In this document: in pieces, positions 49,325 to 62,249 of the stretch
Layout of the letters: each line of letters opens with the position of its first letter
Position numbering within the stretch: the stretch's first letter is position 1
NCBI RefSeq assembly: GCF_905220565.1
Contig: NC_059396.1
Location: 11,427,706-11,491,705 of the forward strand
Direction of reading: 5' to 3'
DNA length: 64,000 nt
Origin: Melitaea cinxia
Taxonomy: Eukaryota > Arthropoda > Insecta > Lepidoptera > Nymphalidae
The notes under the pieces: generated by a model
Databases searched by the model: none
What the model saw: the letters and a program-made list of their open reading frames with translations, nothing else
What the model was told of the DNA's origin: nothing
Position numbers and translations under genes: made by a program

Positions 49325-50050
49325 CAAAATGGAGCGTGTGAGCCTAGAATTCGGATTAAAGATTAACCTCTGTAAAACTAAGATGATGATTGTGTACCGA
49401 GCAAATAATAATACGCCCGAAGTCACCCAGATTGCAAAGTGTGAGCACTCCTACATATATCTTGGAGCTCTAATCTTGAATGAAGGAGGCTGCCTAGAAG
49501 TGGTGAAGCGTCGTATGGCAATAACTAGAACTGCGTATGGAGGAGCCGAAACGTAACAAAAGCTACGAATATCCGGCTCGTTCGAACCCTTGTTTTTCCA
49601 ATATTTTATACGCTGCAGAGACGTGGACAGTGCGACAAATCGAGAAAAACAAAATCGATGCTTTGGAGATGTGGTGCCGGAGGCAAATGTTAAGAATATC
49701 GTGAATCGAATTTCGCACCAACGTCTCTATTCTCCAAGAACTCGGTATTAAACGCCTTTTGGCGGTAGTACAGGGTTGCATTTTGAAGTTCTTCGGACAC
49801 GTTTCCGGTCGCGAGAGTGACTCCATCGAACGCCTTGTCGTGTAGGGCAGGGTGGAGGGCAACAGAGGGCAAGGAAGATTATCCATGCGATGGACCGACC
49901 CAATTCAGTCATCTGTGGGTGGTCCCGTGTATGAGTGCACCAGGATGTCAACCAACAGAGACAAGTGGCGAACAATCGTGAAGAACATCACAACTACAGA
50001 AGTCGCTACGTGATGACCACGACCGCTCTGTCAAGAGTGTCACGAAGACG
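49325..50050 (+). pseudogene. LINE reverse transcriptase C-terminal fragment
   Basis: Conceptual text: GLKINLCKTKMMIVYRAN, YIYLGALILNEGG and VKRRMAITRTA, then after a deletion and frameshifts TKATNIRLVRTLVFPIF, YAAETWTVRQIEKNKIDALE, RTNVSILQELGIKR, FFGHVSGRESDSIERLVV, RGQGRLSMRWTD, STNRDKWRTIVKN. This is the thumb and C-terminal part of an endonuclease-RT LINE, a different family from the one at 613. Two in-frame stops look like a TGG-to-TGA change (49701-49703) and a CAG-to-TAG change (49843-49845). The catalytic core is absent. It lies inside the putative intron. Confidence 0.82.
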
Positions 50051-50428
50051 AAGAAGAATGGAGCGGTACCATATAAATTAGAAAACGACCCGAGAGAAAG
50101 AGAGAGAGAGTTTCCAAATATTTTAATATAATTTTACACATATTTTATTGTAACCGCTGAGTAAGGCACTTTCCACAAACTGCGTCTAATAAATAAAACT
50201 GAAAAGTAGATAATCCTACTAATATTATTCATGCCAAAGTTTTGATGAGTGTTTGTTACTTGTTCACGCACAAACTACTAAATCAATAAAAAACGGATGT
50301 AGCAGCAGATAAAACGAATTGATATTATAACATTCCCGCGAGACTTCAAGTATCAGTTTTAACATTATGTACATACCTATATAAAACGGTATAAAACTAA
50401 AAGGTGCTTAGGATCTCTAACGACAAAT
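50051..50428. other. LINE end with (GA)n, then no feature
   Basis: A (GA)n stretch at about 50092-50110 follows the LINE fragment; the rest is AT-rich. Confidence 0.4.
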
Positions 50429-50429
50429 T

Positions 50430-50650
50430 TGACTAGTACTTTGGCGTATTTTGTGCCTACTTTCTGCTTTAGATGTTGTAAGTTCGATTTCTACCCCGAG
50501 TCTGGATGTCTGTATGTAGGCTTGCTTATTTTATTACAAAATAGAAGTGTATCATATTAGCAGGCTGTTATCTTTCTTATATACAGGCATTCGTTACCGA
50601 CCTTAGGAACAGATGACCGTATATGAATGTTAATCACCTGTAAATGCCTT
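50430..50650 (+). repeat. Decayed tRNA-derived SINE
   Basis: 'actttctgctttagatgttg', a B-box-like 'agttcgatttctaccccgag' and 'gaacagatgaccgtatatga' parallel the SINE at 27785-28035, with many changes. Confidence 0.6.
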
Positions 50651-50974
50651 CTAAATGCTTACTTTCTGTGCACATCATATTTATGCTATAATTCAGCACA
50701 TTTTAAACCTATATCTTTTGTTATATTAACAATCTCTGATGTTATATTTTCCGTCAGTTCAAAACTGATAAGTTTGAAAAACGTCTAAGGATCAAACAAA
50801 TGAAAGTGAAATTTCCGCTATCATTTTTAAATATACACTAGGGATGACTAACTTATTATATGAAAGGCGCGAGAAATTTCATAAACTTTTCATAATATAT
50901 AACGACATAGATTATTTGTATCACTTATTGTTATAATTTATCATCGAAATTTTAAGTTACTTATTAACTAGACT

Positions 50975-51245
50975 ACGGGCCAGTTTCACCGGATAAAGTT
51001 TATTCTGCAAAAACAATTACGTCTATAATAATATAACATGTATAACATTTCGTGTAGAATACTAGTAAAACAGTAGGACGTAGAATGGGCCATTAGGACG
51101 TGTTTATCCTCAATGAATTATCGACACAAAAACACTGGAATTCGATGCAAAAAAATATATTATAAAAACATTTATTTATTGGACGGTGGAGTGACGGTAG
51201 TGATCCGTCAAATCCACACTACTCCCACCGGTGAAACTGGCTCTA
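50975..51245. mobile_element. MITE with 16-bp terminal inverted repeats
   Basis: Left end 'gggccagtttcaccgg' at 50977-50992; right end 'ccggtgaaactggctc' at 51228-51243, one mismatch. No ORF. 'GGCCAGTTTCACC' termini are common in insect MITEs. Target duplication is unclear ('cta' on both sides is possible). Confidence 0.75.
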
Positions 51246-54200
51246 TAAGTATTGTACATAACAATTTTAGATAATGGCTCGTTCATTAATCACTTGATAT
51301 TTTTATCAAGTTATTAACCCCCTTAAACCATGTGTATTTTTGTGCAAAGTAAATTGAGATTTTCAGAATATTATCTTTAAATACAGATATAATCTGATTA
51401 TACTTTGAATAAGTAAGCATCGTGATAGAAAGTTCTAAACAGGCATAAAACTTGCAAGGTTTGTTGGCTGTTTTTGCTTTATAAATTCGTTCAACGCAAA
51501 AATAAATAAACGTGATGTTTTTCCAAATCGATTAATGGAGGACTCCTTAGATTACCTACTTATTTTATAGCGTTATTCTTGAAAGATCTATTTTTAAGAT
51601 ATTGTGAAAGAAAGCATTGTAGATAATTTGTTGAACTCGAATTCAGAGTTGTGTTTTTTGCTCTATAGAAACTTTATTCTACAATAAGTAAACGGGAAAA
51701 CAAAGAACGTGACTTTTACAGTTTAGTTTGGAAACTTCATTACTACCCAGTCTTTTTCTCGAATATTCCAAGCGTGAACTACAGTATGCTGAATAAATAC
51801 GAGAACCTTTGTATTTTACACTAGTAACTGCTGAAAATGTGGTTAGTTTGAAACTAATATCAGAATTACCTGCATGTAGTAGCAGCTGTAACGGCGAGAA
51901 CAGAGTTTATCGCGCGGAAACCTGCAAACCGCCGTGTGCTCTAGATAATTGGTACCATAAATTAACTTTATAAGGTAACGTCAACTGCCAAACTCAGCAC
52001 ACTCGGAACTTTAAAGTTAATTAGCAACTTCGATAGATAATTAATATCTGTGCTGTAGCCCGTGACAGTCGTAAGCTTCTTTGAGAATTTTTTTAAATCA
52101 ATTTCCAATAATGAATGACAATTATAATAGAACGATATTTCAGCAACTTGAAACGATATACAGCTCGTTATTTAGTTTTGGTAGAATAAATATAGCAATG
52201 ATTTCGCAATTTATTCGTAATTAAATAAAGACGAATAATGTGGAAAGCTTTTGGATTCATTAAGAAGTATAAGAATTTTTTTTTGAATCCCAATTATAAT
52301 TTATCTTCAACGTTAATGAATAGTCGGTACAATATTCCTCAAACAAAATTATTATTTACAAGTAATATAATTCAAATATATTTTACGTGTTTCATTTGAA
52401 TAAAATAATCATATGGTATATGATAAATTACCAAAGTTAATCTAAGGGTAAAGGCGTAGATGAGAACCAAGGTGAAATGTATTCTATAATTCAAAAAGAA
52501 AATGTACGAAGAACTCTATAGAAAGTTAAAGACGTTATTTAAACAGAGCGTTCATTGAAATTGCTCAACTGACAATACCGTAATAGCTATCGATCTTCAG
52601 ATGTACACGCAGTGAACAAACTAGCTTAAGCTTTAGTGTGTTCTTGTTTAAGAGACAATTTTTAAAATGGGTTCTAAGGATATATTATATATTTCATCGA
52701 TTGTAATCTATCGTTCGCGATTATAGCTATAATGTTAATGTGTATGTTATTTTTTTATTATATCAAATCTAGTTCGATAAATCATTAACAATACTAAATG
52801 AGTTCGTACACATTTGCTTAGATTATGCAAACCGCAATTCTAGCAGTACCAGCGTCTCGCAGCAGGTCAAGAGGCTATGACGCGCCCTCGACCCACACCA
52901 ACTAAGACCTGTTTTAAACTTTTTGAAATTCTACAGTGGCTTTCATTAAGCCACGATAAGACTTTAGTCTTCAATTGTAAAAGTATGCCAGGTAGCGATA
53001 TAATAGGTACCTTGATACCATTTAATAGTAGGTATACATTTGATGATATTGCAAAAGATATTTTAAACTGTTCCGGTTTTAGTATTCTGAATCATGATAT
53101 AATATGCTACTTGAATATAATATTTTATGAACGGAGTGTTGTTAATAAAGAGCTTTGTACACATAATATTGTAAACAAAGGATTTTAGAAGCGTAGCAAA
53201 ATAGGATCCGTATACAGTGACTATAATTTGGTTCCTTTGTGGCTGGTGTCTCTGCTTGTCATAGTTCTCGTCGATTCTCAAACAACTATCTCGTTCTTGA
53301 TGCGTACGTAGTACGATATTTAATAAAAAAAGGTCCGTAATACCGAAGTCCACTCGCACGCGGAATGTTGATGCGGTCTTTTGTATTACCCCCTTGAACT
53401 TTGTTCTCCTTGAGCGACGACTATAAAATACTGTCCGCATAACTTATCTCTTTCCGAGATTTATACTCGCGAAGTTAAGCGTCTACATAATTTTGAAATT
53501 TATTAGTTCAAACATCACTTTCATATAATTATATGCGTCTATGTACTAATTTTTTTCTCTTTTTCTTTTTTTATCTTTTTAAGTCACTTTCTAATGTCGA
53601 AATTTACTCATATCAATGTTATCCGAAAGAAATTGCTACTTTGCTATAAGACCGCCTTGTAGATTAGTACTTTTGTACGTTAAAGTGTTGTACAGTATTA
53701 TGTCTATCCATTTATCTATTTTGTAGAAGATAGGTAATGTGTCAGTGCGATTAAAATGTTTTCTCTAATTAAAAAAAAATAATAATAAAAAAAAAATATT
53801 GGCTATAACTAATGATTAAATAAATTATTTATAAAATTCAGTTAAACTTTATCTAAATTTTTAACATAGTTCACGTTTTAAAATAAAGGGAAAACTGAAT
53901 TGTCGTTCGAAAAATGGTGAATCGTGCATTTTTAATCGCTAGTTGAATTTCGATATTTCTATATAATATTCGAGTCACGAATAATTCAATCGACAATTCG
54001 TTTTGCATTCTGAATGTGCACTACACGTGATGGTCAAGTTAGACTAATAATTCATAACTTTATCGTCAAGTTTGAAAGCTAATTGATTACTCAAGGGGAA
54101 GACTCGTATGTGTCGTTATTGTTATAAAACTGAGTTATGGCTAGAGTGATACTTCGAATGCTGGGGTAAGATGCGATTATATAAGCCTCCTTTGCATATA

Positions 54201-54358
54201 AAATGAACAGTTTCAACTATTGGAGAGCAACTGAATTTTGTAGAGTTAATGCATTATATGTTAAGATGAGTAAATAAGATCACGAACTACTTATTCGACT
54301 TTTTATTACTAATGTACAGTTATTGAGTATTGTACAATTTAAATTATTGTACAAATAA
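51246..54358. other. Putative intron, mostly AT-rich
   Basis: A GC-richer, apparently non-repetitive patch at 51885-52080 with TAATTA-type motifs could be regulatory. The frame at 52877-53188 (103 codons) opens in a GC-richer patch but shows no family I know. Confidence 0.35.
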
Positions 54359-54368
54359 CAATTGTTTT

Positions 54369-54675
54369 TTTAAGCTGTGTGGCTACGGCAGTAAAGAATA
54401 TAGCCACGCTCTCTCTTTCCGTGGGTGTCGTATGAGGCGACTAAGGGATAAAAAAGTTATACTACCAACTTGGAACTTAAAAGCCGACCGCTGGCGGGAT
54501 AACCATCTAACTGCTGCCTTTAAAATACACAGGTCGAAGACGGGCAGCAGCGTCTTCGGTGCGACAAAGCCAGCCCTGCGGTCACCAACCCGCCTACCCA
54601 GTGTGGTTTTGACGCGAACTTGTGAAGGCCTATGTCCAGCAGTGGACTGTGATAGGCTGAAGTGATGATGTGAAT
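54369..54675 (+). mobile_element. RTE-tail repeat, plus, with 9-bp target duplication
   Basis: From 'ctgtgtggctacggcagtaa' to 'atgtccagcagtggactgtg' 'ataggctgaagtgatgatg', the best-preserved copy of the family at 28520 and 39292. 'aattgtttt' at 54360-54368 and 54676-54684 looks like its duplication. The 111-codon open frame is part of the repeat. Confidence 0.82.
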
Positions 54676-54684
54676 AATTGTTTT

Positions 54685-55685
54685 AAAATGGTTACTAGTA
54701 CTATTTTAGAAAACAAATTAAAGAACTAAATAAAAAAAAAAAAAAAAAAAATTATAGTCGTGAGTTATACAATTGATCGACGCCTCAGTCTTTTATTGTT
54801 TAAAAGTTTGGTACTGACTCAAAAAATATTTATGTAACGTATTTTAGGACATAATACGATAGTGAGTAGCTATTTCAATATCGTAATATCAAAATGATGT
54901 TTCCTTCTAATAAGGGAGAAAAATGTTGAATAAAAATCAATAATCATGATCAATAATGATGAGGAAAATTTGGTGGTGTTGAATATATAATCATGTAAAC
55001 CGCACATTACCTTTTACGCAGAATTTTTATATTTAAGTGCTTTGAAGTATTCAATAAATTAATAATAAATGATGCAGGATGATAAATTAATGACCACCAT
55101 CCATCAGGTGCAATTTCATCCAAGCACTTTAACGACATATTCGTAGCTTATTACAAATCTATGTTTAGTAGAAGTAAGGATTCAAATCAAACCATTTCTC
55201 ATTTTAATTAATTAAAAATCATATAAATCTAATGACATAATTTGGCGCAAACTGTTCACGATCGTCAGTTAATGGATGAAATTATTTAGCAATTATTAAA
55301 CATGATTCGTATCCTAATTAATTATTATTTGAGTTTGTTTTTATTTTTTATTTTATGTATTATAAAAATTGGACTATATTACACTTACAAATAATTCTGC
55401 GTACCCATACACTCGGCTCGTTTATCGTTTTTTATATAATAAGGTTTCTTGGGGTAAATTATTGTTTAAATACAACATTTGATACAGAAAAGCTTTTCAA
55501 TATTGAAGTCTACTGGAATTATTTTTTTTTAATATTTTTAAGTCATTATAAGGTATTTATTTGACACGAGAAACTATTTCTATGTTTCGTTGCCTGTTGA
55601 CAAATCAATACATATAATAAAAATGTAACGGGTCGCTGTCTATAAATTTAAGATATATGAGAAAAAATAAACATATTTTTTATCA
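54685..55685. other. AT-rich sequence, nothing recognised
   Basis: A-run at 54731-54750. No gene seen. Confidence 0.4.
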
Positions 55686-55689
55686 ACGC

Positions 55690-55938
55690 AAATAGCACCT
55701 ATGATTGTTAGAATTTTTGTCTGTCTGTGCGTTTGTGCACGCTAATCTCAGAAACGGCTTGTCCAATTTAGATGTGGTTTTACTAGTATGTTGTGGCAAG
55801 ATTAGCTTAACATTAAGTGTTGTGTCAGACATGTCAATCGGTTCATGAATAAAAATGTTATGACAATTTAAAGAATCACGTTGAATATGTAAAGTCATCG
55901 GACCACCACGCGGACGAAATCGCGAGCACAGCTAGTAC
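55690..55938 (+). repeat. Degenerate transposon remnant ending 'cacagctagt'
   Basis: 'tttgtctgtctgtgcgtttg', 'agaaacggcttgtccaattt' and the end 'cgcgagcacagctagta' are typical of old lepidopteran repeats; compare the end at 10555. The minus-strand 71-codon frame is not a gene. Confidence 0.55.
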
Positions 55939-56344
55939 TTTAATATACGTAGTGGATTTCAGTACTTACGCGATAAGTTTAGAGGTACTTTGAAGTGCGA
56001 TATGACTGGTTATAAAATGAATCACTGGAAGTAACAAATATATGATATAATAATGTGGACAAATACACGATAAGTTTTTTTTTTTTAATATTTTAATTAT
56101 TATATTTATATTTAAATCACTGTTGGTGTATCAATAAGCAAATAAATAAATAAGTAGCAGTAACATTTTTGTACTTTGAACACAAAGCGTTAAGATAAAT
56201 CACATATGATTGCCAATGAACAATAAGTTATTTACCTATTAAATGACAACTCGACCTATGATTAACACTGATGATAGCGGCTTAATCCATTAAGCTACAA
56301 TTTGATGTTCGTTTATAGCATATTTCATAATAATTACCAATTTC

Positions 56345-56480
56345 GAGCAGCGGCTACAGCCAGCTGCGACCACAAACTGTTACAAACGGGTCAGTGTGGT
56401 GGACACGGCCTGTCCACCTGTCTGCGCCAGCCTTCCTGTAAACCAATTATACCGTACCACTGTTCTTGATTTCGAGTCGT
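56345..56480. promoter_or_regulatory. GC-rich patch with a perfect palindrome
   Basis: An isolated GC-rich stretch in the putative intron. It contains GGTGGACA-CGGCC-TGTCCACC (56398-56418), two perfect 8-bp arms around a 5-bp spacer, and CAGCTG just before it. It may be a binding site or enhancer core. No splice sites mark it as an exon. Confidence 0.35.
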
Positions 56481-57003
56481 TTCTCGTGACGTTCAGATAC
56501 GTAGGAAAATCGAAACATACTATTTAGATCCATTTTATGGCTGATGCTTTCAATGTTTTCAGTGTTTTCATTGTAGCGTGTGTTTATGAGAGATAAAGTG
56601 TTAAATTTTAGTTTTTTTAATATTTTTCTTTTTAAATCACCACGGTCTTTCGACGGTTTTATTAGAACAGAATAAAAATTTGAAGCAACGAATGTTTCGA
56701 GGTTTGGTCATAGTAACATCGAGAGGTCTTAGTAACGTATAATAATACTACACCTAAAATCAATCATGTCGTCGTAACAGCACGGTTTTTGTGCAAAGCA
56801 AATTGTCCCTCGTCTGAGGGTTTGTGGCGTATTTTTAATATCATTTTACTTTGAAGGTTTTTTACTGGTATAAACTGATGTTTATATTAATTTGCATATT
56901 AGCTAGATATTATACATAAGCAGCCATATTTACGTGTATTAAAGTAGAAGTATGAAAAAAATTAAGTAAATCCTTTAGTAATATTACTATCTTATTATTT
57001 AGT

Positions 57004-57521
57004 GCCGCCATCTAGTGTCGAATCATCGCAATTCTGCTTGGCTTTGATTGTTCAAAAACATTAATTCTTCTTCTTAACACTAGAGTGCGGATTATTTGAA
57101 AATTTCAGTTTTGTAAATTACATATAATTATTATTAGAATAAAAAAAAAACTGTAACAATGTCAAATGTTATATATTATTACAAGTTTAAAAATATATTT
57201 TTAACTTAAATGTTTGAATAGAAAGTATATTTTTAATAATTGAAAATTTTAACAGGAAGAAGAGTGTTAACTAATAGTAGGAATTTAAAAATAAAAACAA
57301 GGAAATGTATCAATATCAAATTACACCATTTTTGTTAACAGTGACATCTATGTTTAACATTCCTCTTTATCTAGATAGTGCTGCCACCTGAAATGCAGAG
57401 GTCTTGTTTTTTCACCCCACGTCAGGTGGCGCTGTTTGCTGTCGTAGCGCCCTCAACGCCTACGTGTAGTATCTCTAAACGTAGCCCCGTATTTTCCCAA
57501 AAGTGACGTAGATGTCGCTAC
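57004..57521. promoter_or_regulatory. Cluster of CTCF-like motifs
   Basis: Four related motifs: 'gccgccatctagtg' (57004-57017), 'gctgccacctg' (57380-57390), 'caggtggcgctg' (57423-57434) and 'gtagatgtcgctac' (57508-57521). The third matches the insect CTCF core AGGTGGCGC; the second is its inverted near-copy, so the pair points in opposite directions. Binding is inferred from motif only. Confidence 0.35.
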
Positions 57522-59195
57522 TCTTCAGTTTTATCTGAATATTTTCGTTTTATGCATTGACAAATGTCCGTATACAAGCGTTAGTATTATTTTATACATA
57601 GGTATGTCTAAATAACTAGGAAAAACGGACGTAACGATATAATTTTAATCAAGAAACATATTACTTGCGGTAATTAACTTTTACTACCAGTACCAGTAGA
57701 TAAAGTTATGTTTGTGTTTAACGTTGTATTAACGACTTGAAGACAATGTTATTGTACTGATATGTTATATATGTTTAAATATATTACATTGTATGTTGTA
57801 AAGGTTCACGGCGTCATTGTTGCAACTCTTGTATAACATAAAGGTTATAACTTATGAAAACTGCCCTATGATAATAAAATTGCCTCGTAAAAAACCAGTA
57901 AACATCACGAGAATGGTGAAAAACAACCTAGATAATAATGGTTACGTAGCGTTCTTTATGTGTAAAAGAGAACAACTATTACATAATAGTTCTTGTGGGA
58001 AGACTGCTATCATATTCTCTCTGTTTTAGTTGTATACTTCTTAACTGCTTCAACAAAAGAAATAAACTCTCATTAGTCACTTTCATGAAAAAAAATTACG
58101 ATTATTTTATGTTTTTAAATCAGATGTATGACTATTTCAAAAATCGTTAATTAATTTCATTTTATCATCTAATGCTTTCTTCATTTTTATTGTTGGTATG
58201 ATTCTTTGTAGGATATTTTACCCTGGAACAACTCAGGTGTATTTTATTCATAGTAGATGACGGATAAGTATATACAAAAGATGCAATTTTTTACTTCGAG
58301 ATAAAACTGTTTTTTTTTTTTTATAATAAGTATATTAATTATAATATCCATACATATATTGTTGTTACTCACTTAAAATAACGTCAAGCTATTGCCCCTC
58401 TACGAACTTTTTATTAATACGTACTTTCTTTTAAAAGTAAATTTCTTTTAATTAATATTTTGCAAAGTTTTTAAAGTTAAGAATAATTAACGAAACACGT
58501 TTTTTCGGTTTTAAAATGGAAATAATGTACTCATTTTTATTCTTGTCCAGATTGATTGAATATTGTCATCGTTAAAAGTTAAAGTTCTCTGGTTTTAAAA
58601 TAAAAACTTGAACATGGAATTATATACACATGAAACCATTATGAAAAGTTTATTCAAGATACCTGTAGTGACATTGTTATATAGGTATATGTATTATGTA
58701 TATCTGTGTATAATTTTATTCTCATGCAAATCTATTGACTAAAACATTGTTCAGATAATATTTTTGAATTATTTTGAGGATGTAACTTTAAATACACATG
58801 TATGACACATGACACAAAGCTAGAAGCACTTTTAAAAGAGAAAAAAAATCGTTCGTTAGTTAAAGTCTGCGTTTACTATACACATTACACGTGTGTCACG
58901 ATACCTTACTACGTCTCTCCAGAAATAACCTCGTTACGAGTTATGAACTCTAAATACACTAGAACTTCCCTTTTTTATTTTATTCGTAGAAAGTTATATA
59001 AGTTTATTGTGTTCAATAAACAATAATGTAATCTAATATGTACCAAAAATATGACACTATTAATGAATATTGTACATATTTTTTCCAAACAACAATTTAT
59101 AACAAGTTATTATTTGTGAAACAATCTTCAGATACACAAACAATTTAGATAACTTTCCGAAGAAAAAGTATTTTATCACTGAGTAGTAATTTATA
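57522..59195. other. Putative intron, AT-rich, nothing recognised
   Basis: No gene or clear repeat seen. Short frames at 57817 and 58802 have no support. Confidence 0.4.
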
Positions 59196-59211
59196 TGATT
59201 ATTTGTTTCAG

Positions 59212-59285
59212 GTAAGCGAATCTTCACCCTCCATTCCTTCGGCTATATTAGAACAACACTTATTAGTCGTAGCTTCAAGATAAAG
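59212..59285 (+). CDS. Candidate 74-nt coding exon or recursive-splice exon
   Basis: An acceptor with a branch/pyrimidine run (atttgtttcag) ends at 59211 and a strong donor AAG|GTAAGT lies at 59285/59286. Joined to the exon ending at 46805 the frame stays open: 58 + 74 nt = 44 codons, continuing GKRIFTLHSFGYIRTTLI... in phase. The first six bases after the acceptor are GTAAGC, so TTTCAG|GTAAGC is at once an acceptor and a donor, the hallmark of recursive splicing sites in long insect introns. It is therefore either a short exon or a ratchet point whose downstream donor defines an 'RS exon'. I know no family for the peptide. Confidence 0.4.
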
Positions 59286-62245
59286 GTAAGTCAAAAATCA
59301 CTACGGTATATTTATTTCGAGCAAATATCTTAAATTTACTATATAAAAGCTTACGAAATACTTATCGGTTAAATATAGATAGAACAAAGATGTACTGTAT
59401 GATACAAAGAAATTATTAAGAAAATAATATTTATTTTTACGCTCTAATTTCATCTGCTCATTATTTTAAATTCTGTTTTTTATGAAACCATCTCCTATTG
59501 TATCATTTTAGGAATTGTTTAAAAAAAAACCCAAACAAAATTGTAAAGTTTTATTAAATATTTTTTATGAGACTTTAAAAACGAAGGTCAAAATCCCAAG
59601 TATTCTTGTCTTTAACTTAACGAAAGGGTAGGGTTGGTTTCGTAGCTATGAGTCCCCTTTGAGTGGCCTTTATGTTTCCATAAGCATATTCATATTCTAT
59701 CAATATGTAATTCGTATTAAAATATGATTTCCAAAAAACACAATTTACTAAAAATAACAAACTAAGCTCGGTCACCGAGGTACTTAGAGATTACATGTCA
59801 CAAATTATTTTCCAAATTAAGTCAATAGGTATAGTATGACTGATACATTATAATAAACACAAGTGCAAAACTATATCAAGTATCCATAGATATTTATATT
59901 TGTGCACGGATTTTTACAATTTAAGTTATATGAAATGTATATTACAGCGTTATCATCGAAAAATACCTTGTCTGTTGTTCGTATTTAAAGCGTTTGACGT
60001 GAAAGCAAATCGGCCAGGAGAAAATTTATTACCGGTCACAGATTTTAAAACCAAAGTTAAATGCATATTCATCTCTCTTTGAATTTTTTTAACGTCGCAA
60101 AAGTTTTTGACTATATTCAAAGTTAAAAGATGCGAACATTTATACGTCATAAAATGTCTATACTGTATATTTAATTAAATAAACAAAATATATATAGTTT
60201 TTAAAAGTAAATATTTCCGAGTTACAAGTGAATTTATATTTAAGGTCATTAAATTAATTACTTCCGTGTCAGTCATTTTATTTAAGTATTATCTATATTT
60301 AGGTAGTTATATATTTAGGTAGCTGTATAAGGAAGTTAATTTTCGTATATATGCTGTTTATCTCGTATTATGGTGAATTAGGAATAACCTAAAATGATTT
60401 TTCACAGAAGTTCTGAACTTACCTATCTTTTTCAAACAGTCTATTAAGTTCTTTGACATAATACAAATCTAAATATACTTGTAATATACGCAGTTTGATA
60501 AAGGCATGTCACTGGGAGTAAAAAAGGTGTAAATAGCTACAGAATAGTGGATAAATCCATATCTGATTTGTGTGTCGTTAGTCAGAATCGGTCCGAATAG
60601 CCGGCGACGGTTGCGGCCGGACGCTGTTACCATTCCCTTGTCCAATGTGGGAGATATTCAACCTGCAAGCTACGTCAATCGATATAGAACTTTTATTCTG
60701 GTAATTATTGAGGCTACATTCTTTTGTCGGATTAATTTTAACATGAAAATTAAACAAATATAAAACTTCGTCTTTATCAACAAAAACCATTAGACGTAAG
60801 TTCTAAGAAATAATATAATTGGTATAACTTTATTAAACGTGTATATTGGTTTTAGTTTTACGTAATTCGCATAAAGGCTATTATATAAGTTATCTTTATA
60901 CATCTTGTATATTTAATTATTGCGGTATGAGTCTAAGTGTTATGAATGAGTATCATACCCGGAGTTTCACAACGGCAGGCAATTGGATAAAGTTTAATTA
61001 GCAGAGCATCTTAGTCGTGATACCCGGGAGACAAGAGTTTAAAACCACCGTGTAACATTTAGTACAGTTTTCATAATTGTTATGTGTGTACCTCTCAATG
61101 TTTATTATATAACGTATGAAATTATATCTTGTTTAGATTACTAGGTTACCTTATATTACCTTTGCGTTGGTCTTATAAAATAGTGGATTTGCTCTAGCCT
61201 AATGATATATTTTGACACAATTATACAAGAAATTAATTTAAACTCTCATCCTTCTCCTCGATAGGATTAACGCCTTTATCTCTGATTTTTAAACTGTTAC
61301 AGTACGGTAAGAATTTCATCATATCGTTAGATTAGAGTGGAACATTTTTTATGAAATAATATATTGTTTAAACAGACCATATTTTTCAAAATAAGTTTCG
61401 TGGCTTCAGATGTATATAGTTACTTTCATGACAAAATTATTTTAGTTATTTTGATAAATGTAAAATATGTGATATAAATGTAAAATTTTGATAATATATA
61501 ATATTTTCTTGTAATAATTATGATTTTAGATTATTCTGACCTAATTGATAATTTTAATGCTGCTAGCGTAAGGGCTAAGAAGTTTTTATTAGAGGTAGAA
61601 AACTAAATGTGAGAGAGGGCCCTCATCCGGTACGTATGCGACGATTGATGACCGGAAACTGCCACGCCTTTTTCCGTTTTAATAAAACTTCGTCTGTTCT
61701 AGGTTTATTAGACTCTCTTATCTTTTTGCTTAAGTACATCCACTTTAATTATAAATCTACAATTTGAAAGCTCAATCTTCTATCAATTTTTTATATGTAC
61801 AGTCAAACTAAAAACTTATTCTAACGAATCGTAATAAATATGCACTACTTACATTTTCGAAATCATTACCGTACAAGTCACCCTACATTCCGTTTAAATG
61901 CACATTGCGAAGTCTGTTTTAGCTTCGGCCGGAATACCGCTTTTAATATGTTACGACCATTTAGTGGTCTCTGAAAGGAGATGCATCGCAAATCCACAGA
62001 ATGTACTTGGAACCAACAAGAATTTAATTTGATCAGTACCTTAAAAGCGGTCTTTATTATGTAATCGTGAATAGTATTTGAACTATGTTAGGAATGGAGT
62101 ATATAACTTTCATCAAATTGCGGGATGGGCATGAATTATATTATATTTTAAAATTCGTATTCGTATATTCCGTTATTTATTTAGGAATATTTTAGTAAAA
62201 ATTTTTGAAGCCTTATAAAAAATAGCGGTTTAACCTTGACGTAAC
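59286..62245. other. AT-rich sequence with one GC-rich spot
   Basis: Presumed intron. A GC-rich patch at 60590-60690 ('gccggcgacggttgcggccg') has an open frame on both strands but no recognised protein. A tandem 'atatttaggtag' occurs at 60295-60323. A weak SINE-like trace lies at 60955-61060. Confidence 0.4.
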
Positions 62246-62249
62246 TACA

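Noticed and set aside
54330..54665. 111-codon + strand open frame
   Set aside because: Falls in the RTE-tail repeat also found at 28520 and 39292; not a gene.
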